22,566 nt of DNA. It comes from Coemansia sp. RSA 922 (Eukaryota > Kickxellomycota > Kickxellomycetes > Kickxellales > Kickxellaceae). The notes beneath the pieces were generated by a model. The model saw nothing but the letters and a program-made list of their open reading frames with translations. It searched no databases and was not told the origin of the DNA. The position numbers were made by a program, and so were the translations under genes. This document shows, one piece after another, positions 1-9,238 of this stretch; positions within the stretch are counted from its first letter, which is position 1; each line of letters begins with the position of its first letter. The DNA lies in assembly GCA_027577415.1 (NCBI GenBank), contig JANBQS010000289.1, forward strand, positions 1 to 22,566, written 5' to 3'.

Positions 1-572
1 TACGACTGTAGTTCGAGTTGTTCGACGGGCTATATAACGATACCGACACAACTACTAAATTATCAACTTCTTTACTGAGAGCTATTTCGGTAGTACTCAC
101 CATTTACGGGAAACCACGACAATGTATTGGTGGCTAGCAATAGTTAAAATACGCTGTCAATGGATAATTTATTTAACCAGTCACCTTGTTTAAATGTTAC
201 ATTTAGACACTTCTGAACATATTAGCATATGTGCATTTTTTTTAACTGCGCACCAACTTTTGAGACAAACATCCCACATAATGAGGTTATTTTTTTTTTT
301 TTTACCAACATTAAACCGACTTTGATAGTTTTTAATTATTCTCTACTTATAAATCATCCAAATATTTTTTATATTTCTCCTGCGCCAAGCTCCTGATTTG
401 TGGATAGACACCAAAGGCGCCGAGATTTGAATTCGAGTTGCAAGCAAGAAAGAAATGAGGTGGTGCCTGTACCATTCTTGCATATTCTATCTTCATCACA
501 CTAGTTTATATGCCAATCAGCGATCCGACAGGCCCCATTCCATGCTTGCTAGGGATAAGCGACATGGAATGA
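1..572. other. AT-rich left-edge region without a convincing gene
   Basis: No complete gene is visible. The stretch is AT-rich and includes a T run at 290-303. On the minus strand an ATG at 103-101 opens a frame to the window edge (34 codons), and the sequence directly after that ATG (GGTGAGTACT) also resembles a splice donor. It could be the start of a gene lying to the left, but the evidence is weak. From 510 a short plus-strand frame (ATG, 20 codons, TGA at 570-572) runs in the same register as the F-box remnant that follows. It may be decayed coding sequence of that gene; I could not align it with the intact paralogs. Confidence 0.3.
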
Positions 573-1616
573 AGTCAAGCAACTATTGACTCTGCGCATA
601 TTGAAGACCTTGTTCGCCTTACATGCAATGTCGACTATCTGAGTGTCCAGCTTTTGCCGCTGGCTCGACTTAATGCTCAGACCCTGGAATACCTCGACAT
701 CAGGTCGTATCATGGTGCAGACATTACAGGACTTATCAGGGATCCAGACAGCGGCGAGTATTCAGAGTATCCACGTCTGCGAACATTGAAAATCGAGGTG
801 ACAAAGAGATACCAGTGCTATAAGAGATTGGTCTTTGATGGCGCAATGCCGTTCCCCCGTCTTCGGCAGCTGTATATCGAGTCGCTCTATCCCTTTGATG
901 ACGACGTATTTTTCAGGGGAAACGCAGCGACATTGGAATATCTGGGCTTGTCGCCATGTCGTGATACAGTCGCTGTTCTAAACAAACATAATGTTTTTAC
1001 ACCCGTCAGTCACCCACAGTTGCAAAGTGTCGATATTACCCGGCCTTCAGATTACTCGTCACACCGTTTCGCTACAGCCGTTGCATATCTGGAGTTCGTT
1101 ATGAGCATTGCGCCTAGTGCATCAGTGCGACAGATTTACAAGGTAGATTCTTATAGCAAAGACATTACTCCAGCACTCTCGGTACTCGGCGATTATACTT
1201 GCATTCAAGTCCTCTCTTTGCCACACGCGACTCTGTCACTGTGGGATGCAATTACACTCATCAGATCGCTACCGCTTCTCTCGGATCTGAAGACCGGAAT
1301 CCCAAGACTAGGTGAACTTCCTCGGGATATATCTATGGCCAGACTCCCCGAATATGTGCGCTCGAACTACGCTCCTATGGGCAAGCGATTCCGGTGCTGG
1401 CATACCTGTTATTGTTGTGAGAATGATGTTGCCAAAATAGCAACCGTTGTGCTTCTACTGGCACTGCCTTGCCCCAACTTTGACTACGCTGCCCTAGACG
1501 AGGATCACGAGAGGGAGCAGTTCATGGCGGCAATGCAGGAGAAAATCGCCGAGCCCGGTTTTAATCAAGATGCGCCACGCCTGGGACGTCTGATACTTGA
1601 TAAGTGGAAAGATTGA
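573..1616 (+). pseudogene. 5'-truncated F-box/LRR-like family member (C-terminal half only)
   Basis: The open frame runs from just after an in-frame TGA (570-572) to TGA at 1614-1616, about 347 codons. No ATG occurs before the one at about 846, which lies inside conserved sequence. The translated part matches the C-terminal 60% of the intact neighbour at 2761-4476. Shared landmarks are the GLIRD segment, the block YPFDDDVFFRGNAATLEYL, a SLPLLSDL segment and a C-terminal LLLAL.CP.F segment. The N-terminal half, including the F-box of the paralogs, is absent: upstream sequence is AT-rich and holds a stop in register. I infer a 5'-deleted pseudogene, or less likely a gene with an unseen upstream exon. 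The surviving frame is intact over about 1 kb, so the loss may be recent or the stub may still be expressed. Function of the stub is unknown. Confidence 0.65.
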
Positions 1617-1816
1617 TAAGCCAATGCTTCTATAGCTTCAATATACGAAATATGCCAACATGTATCCAAACAGTTTCGCAGATGAACGTCATTGATCTGA
1701 TTATCAAGGCCACAAGAGATCGTAGATCAAAGTCCGAGTTAGAAATCCAATCCATGCGTTTTGTTCTCCGTTTTCTTTTTATTTTTGTTATTTTTTGTAC
1801 ACTTCAATTCGTCTAA

Positions 1817-2494
1817 ATGCTTGCTCGAAGAGCCTTTTGGCTGTCCGTCGCTTTCAAAGCATTTGGTTTTACGAGTCTATACCGACCCTTGCCACTTCAG
1901 GCTCTATTGCCCGCCAGACGCCTCAGTAGTCATTCACCAGCCGAACCTAACGCTGAAATTCGAAATAGAATTGTCGAAGAGGCTCGCCTGCTCCAGAAAG
2001 TCGATAAATCGATTCCGTGATATCGCCTGGCTGCTAAATATCACCTATCAATTGGCACACTACAAAGTATCTGTAACCTGGCGGGAGTCGACGCTAGGCG
2101 CAGACAGCAACAAAGCGCATCAGTAACCAGCACTGCGGAGCGGCACTTTGACAGCATATTAAGTCAATGCGATTGGGAGGCGGTAGCTAGCGAGTTAGAT
2201 ACTCTGCTTATCGAGTGCTTGGATCTTTTCGATGTCTCAAACTTGAAGATACAACCTCGCTTGCTGATTGACACGTATGGTGGTTGGTCAAAACCAGATG
2301 TGGAAAAGTTGAAGCTGTTTATGACGACCAACTATGCAGACTGTTCTACCATTGATTGGAGGCTAGTTGGCACCTATATGAGCACCGGCGTTTCGGAGTG
2401 TCAGCGCGTAGGGCTGGGTACCTTTAACAATCCGATCAATGAAGTGGGTTATCGGCGAATACGCGAGTTTGGTCAAAAAGAGGTGCATGTCTGA
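1817..2494 (+). pseudogene. Myb/SANT-like DNA-binding protein gene interrupted by one in-frame TGA
   Basis: One frame runs from ATG 1817 to TGA 2492-2494 (226 codons) with a single internal TGA at 2018-2020. The first part is rich in Arg, Leu and Ser and includes RRLSSHS, resembling a mitochondrial-type leader. It is followed by EEARLLQKVDKSIP, then the stop, then YRLAAKYHLSIGTLQSI. Read across the stop, this resembles a helix-turn-helix, so sequence on both sides looks coding. Downstream, GGWSKPDVEKLKLF, CSTIDWRLVG and SECQRVGLGTF match a Myb/SANT repeat, with spaced Trp residues and an E-C pair before the third helix. A nonsense mutation (for example CGA to TGA) is the simplest reading. An 81-nt in-frame intron (GT at 2017, AG at 2097) would also remove the stop but lacks a good branch site. 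Myb-like proteins are typically transcription or telomere factors; the target here is unknown. Confidence 0.55.
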
Positions 2495-2760
2495 GCTGCG
2501 ACACCTGTCCCACTGACAATGGTTTGTGGGGTAGCTCCAGATCGCATCTGTACGGAGAAACGATCATATTCGTAAATAAAGCTAGACTTGCCAAATAGCA
2601 AATGTCGGGGATGTCGGGTATCGGCTCCTTTCCCCCATAAAAGTAAAGACGAAATCAGTTTGGCGATTGGCATTTGCAAAGCTAGTCAACCGCCTTTGCA
2701 TGATGTGCAATCCGACCGCTTATTTCTTTCTTTCTCATCATTAATTTAGCTTCAATTAGT
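2495..2760. other. Intergenic region upstream of the first intact F-box gene
   Basis: No coding frame with family resemblance is visible. Just before the next gene is a pyrimidine-rich tract (about 2719-2740) and an AT-rich stretch ending at the ATG at 2761. This is consistent with a 5' untranslated leader. Confidence 0.35.
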
Positions 2761-4476
2761 ATGACTTGTCTGTCGCTCTTCCAGTTTTTACCAGTTCACA
2801 TTGTCAGGCTCATTGTTCAGTATATCCGTGTCTCTAGCAACCACTACAACGACAGGGTAAAGCACCAGCAACTACTTTGGGTGTGTGACAACTTCCGAAC
2901 TGTCATTTACTCGCTCTATAGTCAGCGCCACTATCTGAAGATCACTGGCCCCAAGTGTAAGGTGTGTGCAATTGCCGATACCAAGCTGTGTCCCTGGGTC
3001 CTCTGCCTCTCTTATAACGGCCATCACTCGTACGACCTGGTCAAGGAACTGATTATTCACGTAGAGCTGGAATGCATATACTCAGGCAAGGCTCTCACGC
3101 TGTTATCGCGTGCACCTTACAAGGACTGCGTGTTTCCACTGGTACAGCGTGTCTCCTTCACCTGCGACATGATCATAATGCGAAAGGACAGAGACATATA
3201 CGCATCTTGCGCGCACGATAACATTGCGGCGTTTGTGAAGAGACTTCGGCAGATGACACCCAGAGCCCATGAGTTTGACTTGACAGACTATACGCGTGTC
3301 AGATGGCCTGAAAACACCATGGGCCATTTTGGCAGTTTGGCCAATCAGATTCTCCAGTATACGAGCCGCTTCAAAAACACACTTGTAGACTACAGGCGGC
3401 CTGTGGTTCTAAACTTTGACGGAATATGCAATCTGACGCACATCGACTATGAGCTTGGCTTGGGCGGGGAGCTGTGTTTCCAGCTGGCACGACAGTGTGC
3501 TCCGATGCTTCAGTCCCTTAGACTATGTTCTAGCTGGTGTATGTACGAGAAGCATTTTGATCTCTCAGGGCTTATTCGAGATAACGACGGCGTTTGTGTA
3601 AAGTATTCTCACCTGCAAAAGCTAACTTTGAATTTGACCTGCAATTCAGCCACACTACAGCGACCAGTGCTTGGAACTTTTGTGGCATTCCCTGCGCTTC
3701 GGCACCTTTCCATTAGGAACGAGTATCCATTTGGCGACGACACGCTGTTTAGAGGCAACGCAGCGACACTCGAGTACCTGCGTATGAGTATGCATGCGAG
3801 CACGGCTACTATGCTTAAGGAGCGCAGAGTGTTTACGCGTTCTAGTCATCCGATGCTCCGGTATGTGGTGACTCATGGAGCGTATGGTTACTCAACTGAC
3901 CGCATTGCTACCAACGTTGAGTATATGAGATTTGTCCTCAGTATCGGATCTAAAGAAAGTGCAAGAGTAGTCGACAGCCTGTCGCCCAACGAAGATATTC
4001 CGTGTTTGCTTCAACTGCTTGGTGAGCACAAATCCATCCAGATTCTGGCGTTAAACGAGCTACACTTTTCGCTTCTGGATATCGTCTCGTTGATAAAGTC
4101 ACTTCCCTTGCTCTCGGACCTGCGCACTGGCACCCCAAAGCTTGACTCGCATCTAGCTGATACTCCTAGAGCTCAGATAGTCCAGACCTTAAGCGATAGC
4201 CGCATATCAATGGGAAAGAATTTCCGGCGCTGGGACATGGAGACAAGTTGCCAGCCAATGGAGGTGGTGGTAGAATGTGTAATATTACTGGCGTTGATAT
4301 GTCCCAGGTTTGATCGTGCTGATTTACGGGGTGTACATCTCAAAGATTTAGTAGAGCGGTTGAAGGGTTTCATTGTCAAACCTCCATTTAGCCAGCACGA
4401 GCAGCGATTACAGCGGTTGCTGCTTTGGGAGCGCCAGACTATTTATCCCGCAGATAAAAAGTGTCCTTTATATTAA
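2761..4476 (+). CDS. F-box/LRR-like protein, paralog 2 (571 aa)
   Basis: Single-exon gene from ATG 2761 to TAA. Residues about 6-57 resemble a degenerate F-box: LPVHIVRLIVQYI followed by a WVCDNFR segment, where a typical F-box has C-x-x-W-R. The rest has recurring L-x-x-L-x-L strands typical of irregular leucine-rich repeats, for example PALRHLSIR near 311-319. The family block EYPFGDDTLFRGNAATLEYL lies at 321-340. A Cys-rich stretch at 66-82 (KCKVCAIADTKLCPWVLC) is specific to this copy. F-box proteins link Skp1 to a substrate in SCF E3 ligases, and repeats usually bind the substrate; that role is inferred here. Closest relative in the window is the truncated copy at 573-1616. It is less AT-rich than the two downstream paralogs. 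No signal peptide or membrane segment is seen. Confidence 0.75.
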   Translation: MTCLSLFQFLPVHIVRLIVQYIRVSSNHYNDRVKHQQLLWVCDNFRTVIYSLYSQRHYLKITGPKCKVCAIADTKLCPWVLCLSYNGHHSYDLVKELIIHVELECIYSGKALTLLSRAPYKDCVFPLVQRVSFTCDMIIMRKDRDIYASCAHDNIAAFVKRLRQMTPRAHEFDLTDYTRVRWPENTMGHFGSLANQILQYTSRFKNTLVDYRRPVVLNFDGICNLTHIDYELGLGGELCFQLARQCAPMLQSLRLCSSWCMYEKHFDLSGLIRDNDGVCVKYSHLQKLTLNLTCNSATLQRPVLGTFVAFPALRHLSIRNEYPFGDDTLFRGNAATLEYLRMSMHASTATMLKERRVFTRSSHPMLRYVVTHGAYGYSTDRIATNVEYMRFVLSIGSKESARVVDSLSPNEDIPCLLQLLGEHKSIQILALNELHFSLLDIVSLIKSLPLLSDLRTGTPKLDSHLADTPRAQIVQTLSDSRISMGKNFRRWDMETSCQPMEVVVECVILLALICPRFDRADLRGVHLKDLVERLKGFIVKPPFSQHEQRLQRLLLWERQTIYPADKKCPLY

Positions 4477-4843
4477 CACAATGCTATTGCCACTATTACA
4501 CGAGTATCTAATGCATTATTTTTTACATTATCAGCATAATGCGTCTCTACCTTTCTCCGACTCTTTTTAGCTCTTTTTGAAGGATCATTACGTAAAGATG
4601 TGTAGATCAAGCGTCACTTGGTCGTCACTGGCCTTTGATTCTTTCTAGTAAAAGTCAAAAAAGGCTTCTTGCTTGAAAGGAAAAGAAATGGACCAAAAGG
4701 GTGAAGCAGTCATTTTAGAAGACACTATGGCCGCCTTCACTGCCCAGAGAATTCCTTTTTCTCTCACTTTTCTCCAACTATTTTTCTCTCCAAAATATTC
4801 AATTATCAATTACCTGCCATCCAATTGCTTTTATTTGTCTATC
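4477..4843. other. Intergenic region and leader of F-box paralog 3
   Basis: The frame of the next gene stays open upstream to about 4673, with ATGs at 4688 and about 4727. The conserved protein start is ATG 4844, so the upstream part is more likely promoter and leader. A pyrimidine-rich stretch (about 4752-4790) and an AT-rich stretch precede the ATG, as also seen before the paralog at 7356. No other gene is visible. Confidence 0.4.
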
Positions 4844-6544
4844 ATGTCCAGCCTTGTTTCGCCAGCTCAAGCTCTTCCCTGCGAAGTGGTGCGTGAGATT
4901 GTTAGGCATCTAGTAAATGAAACAAGGTCAGTTTTTGGAGGTAATAGCTTTCCCTCAGAAGATTTAAAAGCTCTATTATCCTTATGTGCCACTTGGCGAC
5001 ATGCTGCTCTTGAGTTCCTGTGGAGAAGGCTTGTGCCTACCATGGAAAGAACTTCAAATGAGGTATATACTTTGGGACTCCAGTGGTCCAAAGAGAAAGG
5101 ACTTCCGCACAATGCTTCTAAGTTGGTCAGGGAACTACATGCGAGCTTCCCTATGGCTGGAATTGTTAGTGGTACTGCTCGCAAACTATTGACAGAGTAC
5201 ATGGGAGACACGACTGCTTTACCTATGGTTTACGAGCTAGTTGTGATAATCAACGACTACAACAGTGAGTATGAAGGCTCAAAAGAAAGTGCCATTGCCA
5301 ATATCCTTCAATTTGCCAAGCTACTGAAGTCATTGACGCCGAATGCAACCATGACAAACGTAACCTGTGCTAGCATACTTGCTTGCCTTGGCGAACGTGA
5401 CCCAGCTATAGTTGGAGTATTGGATGAGGAGCTATTTGTGATATTAGCAAAGGCGCTATACAGTAATGCAAAGCATGCATTGCTAGACTTGGGTGACATT
5501 AACCCCAAACTCAAGTCAACTATTGACGGTTTACCACAACTTTCTAGGCTCGAACTAAACTACTTGACATTACCAGTTATTCATGCAAGCCTAGCGACAA
5601 AGTCCGCTAGTACGCTTCGGTATCTAGACATTAGAGTAGATGATGTGAGCAGACTGTTTAAAGATACAAATGGCGGTGATGTTGTTTACCCGAATTTGCA
5701 ACATCTAAGAATATCTGGGCATACTAGAGGCTACCCCAATGCGCAGAAAATGTCATTAGAACTTCCGTCACTCCCTGTGCTGAGGAGTTTACGGATGGGA
5801 TTGTATCCATTTGCTGATAATGTACTATTTCGTGGCAACAGTGCCACATTGGAGTATCTGGAGTTCTCCTTTGAATTGGATACAATGGAAATGCTAAACA
5901 CGAGGCGTGTTTTTGAAAACAAGAGCAAGGTCCTACGGCATGTAACTTTAGGTCGAAATTCTTACAGCTCTATCATTACTCATAAAGTGGTGATGGCTTT
6001 GGGCAACCTGTTGAGCAACCTAACGAGTTCTGCTCGACATCTAACACTACTTACATCGCGGGCTGTGAATATTCTGGAAACAGTAGTACAATATGAGCAT
6101 GGTTTTAAGCACGTCCAAGTGCTTAATTTAAAATCAGTTACCCCGTCATTATATACAGTACTGTGTTTGCTGAAAGTACTACCTGCCCTGAAAACGCTTG
6201 TAGGTGGTATACGTGAACTAGGCCCAGAATTTGAGCTTATTTCCGATAAAGAAGAAAGGCTTGACTACATTATGTCTACACACGATAATGTCGGAAAAAA
6301 TATGCAAACTTGGCGTGTGACTTTTCAACCATGTCCCAATGCAGTGGTAATTGATTGCATTTTGCTTCTGGCGCTTGTATGTCCTAAGTTTTGCAGAGTG
6401 GAAGTAGACTCAAATATTACGTTTGATTACAATGCCAGAATCACTGCAGCACTTCAAAGTAGTCCATATAGTAGATACGCCTCTCAGCTTGGTAGACTGG
6501 TCAATGCTGCTTACAATTTGGACAAAACTGGACAGGGGTGGTAG
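4844..6544 (+). CDS. F-box/LRR-like protein, paralog 3 (566 aa)
   Basis: Start chosen at ATG 4844 because MSSLVSPAQALPCEVVREI aligns with the N-terminus of the paralog at 7356 (MTTVSLAQKLHVDILKSII). The frame continues upstream to 4673, but the extra 57 codons lack family similarity. Residues 9-62 form a recognisable F-box: LPCEVVREIVRHL, then LLSLCATWRHAALEFLWRRL. The remainder is leucine-rich. It includes STIDGLPQLSRLEL (225-238), STLRYLDIR (256-264), YPNLQHLRI (282-290) and the family block YPFADNVLFRGNSATLEYL (321-339). The likely role is a substrate receptor of an SCF ubiquitin ligase, from F-box family knowledge; the substrate is unknown. It is closest to the 7356-9026 copy, sharing RELH, SGTA.KL..EYMG and LTP.A segments. 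It is AT-rich relative to the conserved genes further right. Confidence 0.8.
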   Translation: MSSLVSPAQALPCEVVREIVRHLVNETRSVFGGNSFPSEDLKALLSLCATWRHAALEFLWRRLVPTMERTSNEVYTLGLQWSKEKGLPHNASKLVRELHASFPMAGIVSGTARKLLTEYMGDTTALPMVYELVVIINDYNSEYEGSKESAIANILQFAKLLKSLTPNATMTNVTCASILACLGERDPAIVGVLDEELFVILAKALYSNAKHALLDLGDINPKLKSTIDGLPQLSRLELNYLTLPVIHASLATKSASTLRYLDIRVDDVSRLFKDTNGGDVVYPNLQHLRISGHTRGYPNAQKMSLELPSLPVLRSLRMGLYPFADNVLFRGNSATLEYLEFSFELDTMEMLNTRRVFENKSKVLRHVTLGRNSYSSIITHKVVMALGNLLSNLTSSARHLTLLTSRAVNILETVVQYEHGFKHVQVLNLKSVTPSLYTVLCLLKVLPALKTLVGGIRELGPEFELISDKEERLDYIMSTHDNVGKNMQTWRVTFQPCPNAVVIDCILLLALVCPKFCRVEVDSNITFDYNARITAALQSSPYSRYASQLGRLVNAAYNLDKTGQGW

Positions 6545-7355
6545 TGTCATCGTTTTTTGTTTTATAGCACGTGCAACCTCTAGATAATGGAAAGAACAAG
6601 TAGAAATATAAATAGGATGGTATTTGAGCTGTCAATTAAATAAATTGGCCAATGCAGCCAGCTAGAAAAGCAGCTGTACATCTTTCTTTTGGATTATTTT
6701 TCACTACAATATCATTACAAGAACACCCATCCACACCATGCTCAAGACTAGTGCGGTAGTTTTTATTTTATTGAAATTGACAGCACACCTATAGCTGTGT
6801 ACATCGGTCTTAAAGAGCATTAGTGTGGCCTCCTAGCCAACTCGCACAGGGCCCGAGTTAGCTCATGTAGACCCTGCTTTAAAGTCTGGGATTCATCGTG
6901 GTCAAAATAAGATTGATTTCTAATATATAGGAGTACAAGAAAAAGAGCACGCACGGACCACAAAAAACCGAAGGAAAGAGTAAAAGAAGGGTACCAGATT
7001 TGCATTATAATGGAACTGTAGGACGCATGAAATAAAACCTAGCCCTCATTATCCAAGGCGATATCCTGGAAAAACACAGCATTATTGGCCGAGGCTTGAG
7101 CCACATTGCACTAATTTTTTAAGCAGAGCGTTGCCAAATCAAGTAAATGATGTAATCATGACGCTTGGTGGCCACAGCTTTGTGCTCCTTTGACAAAAAA
7201 AAATGTGAAAGAGAAGAGACTTTGTGCTTCAAAGCTTTCAAAAAAACAGCCTCACAAGGAGAACCCCCAGCTGTTGAAGAACCTCTCTCTCTTTCACTAC
7301 CATCTATATTTTATTTTGCCAGCCATTTTTCTATCCATTATTTGCCTAGCCAATT
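6545..7355. other. Intergenic region between F-box paralogs 3 and 4
   Basis: The 811-bp gap has no strong gene. A possible minus-strand small frame (6820-7110) is listed separately. The right end (about 7270-7355) is a pyrimidine-rich, then AT-rich leader for the gene starting at 7356, with the CT-rich stretch CTCTCTCTTTCAC. Confidence 0.4.
6820..7110 (-). other. Possible small or decayed gene of unknown identity on the minus strand
   Basis: On the minus strand a 97-codon frame reads from 7110 to a stop at 6822-6820, interrupted by one TAG at 7041-7039. Upstream of that TAG it reads ASANNAVFFQDIALDNEG. Downstream the last third is polar and helix-prone (ESQTLKQGLHELTRALCELA). A TTAG at 7111-7114 could be a splice acceptor, and another TTAG lies just before the ESQTLKQ exon-like part. 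An AATAAAATAAAA polyadenylation-like stretch follows the stop by about 50 nt (6759-6772, minus). This could be a small spliced gene or a broken one. No family is recognised and chance is not excluded. Confidence 0.2.
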
Positions 7356-9026
7356 ATGACCACTGTCTCATTAGCTCAGAAACTCCATGTGGACATTTTG
7401 AAATCAATTATAAAGTATGTGGTTAGAGAGGAGAGAACAAGTTTTGGTGAACTTTATCACAGTGTATATAATTTAAAGGATGTGCTGCTTGTGTGCTCCA
7501 CTTGGAGGCTTGCGGCGCTTGAGTATCTGTGGCGAAAGCTCGACATTACTATCAATGACAAATCTAATGAGGTGAAGCTCCAGCATTCTAATTGGGTAAA
7601 GGTGAATGGGCTACCACACAATGCTGAAATTTTGGCTAGGGAGCTTCATGTCAGTGTCTCCGTGTCTAGTATTGTGAACGGTACTGCTCACAAACTTTTC
7701 TCAGAGTACATGGGAGCTGTTATGAGCTTGCCTTTTGTTTATATAGTAGTTGTAAGAATTACTGGCTATGAAGTTGAGCCCGCGGTTTCTAAAGAAACTG
7801 CCACTACAAATGCTCTCGAATTTGCGCAGTTGATACAGTCACTGACTCCCTCAGCAAAGCTGACAAAGCTATTGTGCTCTCGTGAGAACGAGCAAATGTG
7901 GGAAGTTGACAGAGAGCTCTTGAAAGGGATGGGTGAGGATGTATTTGGACAATTTGTTGAGTTACTATGTAGAAATACTAAACGCACAATGCTTCACTTG
8001 GTAGAGGTTAACCTCAGGCATCAATCAACTATTGATTGCATTCCGCAGCTTTCTTTTCTTAGATTGAGTTGCTTGAATTCGCCTGCTTTGCACACCAGTC
8101 TAGTGCTAAAGTCGGCCAGTACTCTTAAACACCTTGATATTGGTATAAACAATGCTAACACGCTACTGTATGATGTAAATGGCAAAGACGTGGTCTATCC
8201 AAATTTGCAGTATCTGTTAATGGAGTCAAGTGATTCTAGTTCTTCAGACAGAAGGGTAGCAAAGAGGGGCTCTAAGATAGTACCATTTCCTATATTGAAA
8301 CGGTTGACTATTGACCGAAACTATCCATTTGCTGATGATGTTTTGTTTCGAGGCAATAATGACACACTGACATATGTGGAACTAGGCATAGACAGAGATA
8401 CGGTGGCAATGCTAAATAATTGTCAAGTGTTTGAAAGAAAATACAAAAACTTGCGAGAAGTAGTTGTTCTTGAAAACTACGACAATAGGGATATATCTAG
8501 TATACCAGAAGCCAGTTTAAGCAAGTTAATGGAAAATCTGATGGGCTCTACTCCAGACTTAGCATTGGCAGGAGAAATATTGACCATAGTGCCAATACCA
8601 ACACTGCTTGGTGAGCGCACATTTAAGAATATTAAACGTTTTGAATCACGCTTTGGCCAACTGACTATTTTCAATGTACTCTGTTTGCTGAAGGCACTAC
8701 CAGCAATGACATATATTACATGTGGTATTAATGGTCTGGGATTAGAGCTTGACCACATTGATGCTGATGACTTACCTGACCACATAGTTTCCACATATGG
8801 TAATATAGGAAATAGCCTAAAAGAGTGGGGTATGACAGGCTATCATTGGAACAGGCATGATGAAACTGCAACTTATTTTATGCTTTTGGCACTGGCGTGC
8901 CCGAGTTTTTGCAATGGCATGTTTAAAAAACAGCCTACTTCCGATCTTGATACCACACTTTTCGAAGCGATGGGTAAGCTTCCATATAGCAAACATGCCA
9001 TGCGACTAAATCAACTTTTCCGATAG
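7356..9026 (+). CDS. F-box/LRR-like protein, paralog 4 (556 aa)
   Basis: Single-exon gene from ATG 7356 to TAG 9024-9026. Residues about 9-62 form an F-box-like domain: LHVDILKSIIKYV, then VLLVCSTWRLAALEYLWRKL. The body repeats the family pattern: GLPHNAEILARELH (85-98), STIDCIPQLSFLRL (224-237), STLKHLDI (255-262), YPNLQYLLM (281-289), and NYPFADDVLFRGNNDTLTY (322-340). A Ser-rich insert (SSDSSSSDRR, 291-300) is unique to this copy, at a position where paralogs also vary. It is closest to 4844-6544, suggesting the last two copies are the younger duplication. The likely role, inferred from the family, is substrate recognition in an SCF-type ubiquitin ligase. The gene is AT-rich and has no introns, signal peptide or membrane spans. 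Confidence 0.8.
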   Translation: MTTVSLAQKLHVDILKSIIKYVVREERTSFGELYHSVYNLKDVLLVCSTWRLAALEYLWRKLDITINDKSNEVKLQHSNWVKVNGLPHNAEILARELHVSVSVSSIVNGTAHKLFSEYMGAVMSLPFVYIVVVRITGYEVEPAVSKETATTNALEFAQLIQSLTPSAKLTKLLCSRENEQMWEVDRELLKGMGEDVFGQFVELLCRNTKRTMLHLVEVNLRHQSTIDCIPQLSFLRLSCLNSPALHTSLVLKSASTLKHLDIGINNANTLLYDVNGKDVVYPNLQYLLMESSDSSSSDRRVAKRGSKIVPFPILKRLTIDRNYPFADDVLFRGNNDTLTYVELGIDRDTVAMLNNCQVFERKYKNLREVVVLENYDNRDISSIPEASLSKLMENLMGSTPDLALAGEILTIVPIPTLLGERTFKNIKRFESRFGQLTIFNVLCLLKALPAMTYITCGINGLGLELDHIDADDLPDHIVSTYGNIGNSLKEWGMTGYHWNRHDETATYFMLLALACPSFCNGMFKKQPTSDLDTTLFEAMGKLPYSKHAMRLNQLFR

Positions 9027-9238
9027 ATATACTAATTTTCTTGAAAAGTTGTTAGTATTTGAACCACAACAACTGTAGGGGAAAGCTAAAAACTAATAGT
9101 AAGGGTTTGTGTAGCTAGATCACTCGCAACCCCCATACACATTTGTATTTAGCTAATGTGCATTGCTTTATTTTTTGTCAGATTGACCTTTATTATTAAA
9201 TTATCTATCTTTTTATTTTATTTAACCAATACTCAATC

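Noticed and set aside
1761..2126. 121-codon plus-strand frame with a hydrophobic, signal-like start
   Set aside because: It overlaps the Myb-like gene in another frame. The hydrophobic start comes from the T-rich leader.
2473..2679. 68-codon minus-strand frame after the Myb-like gene
   Set aside because: It has no family pattern and no supporting signals, and it overlaps the end of the Myb-like frame.
4673..4843. Upstream extension of F-box paralog 3
   Set aside because: The paralog at 7356 aligns from the ATG at 4844, and the extension is leader-like.
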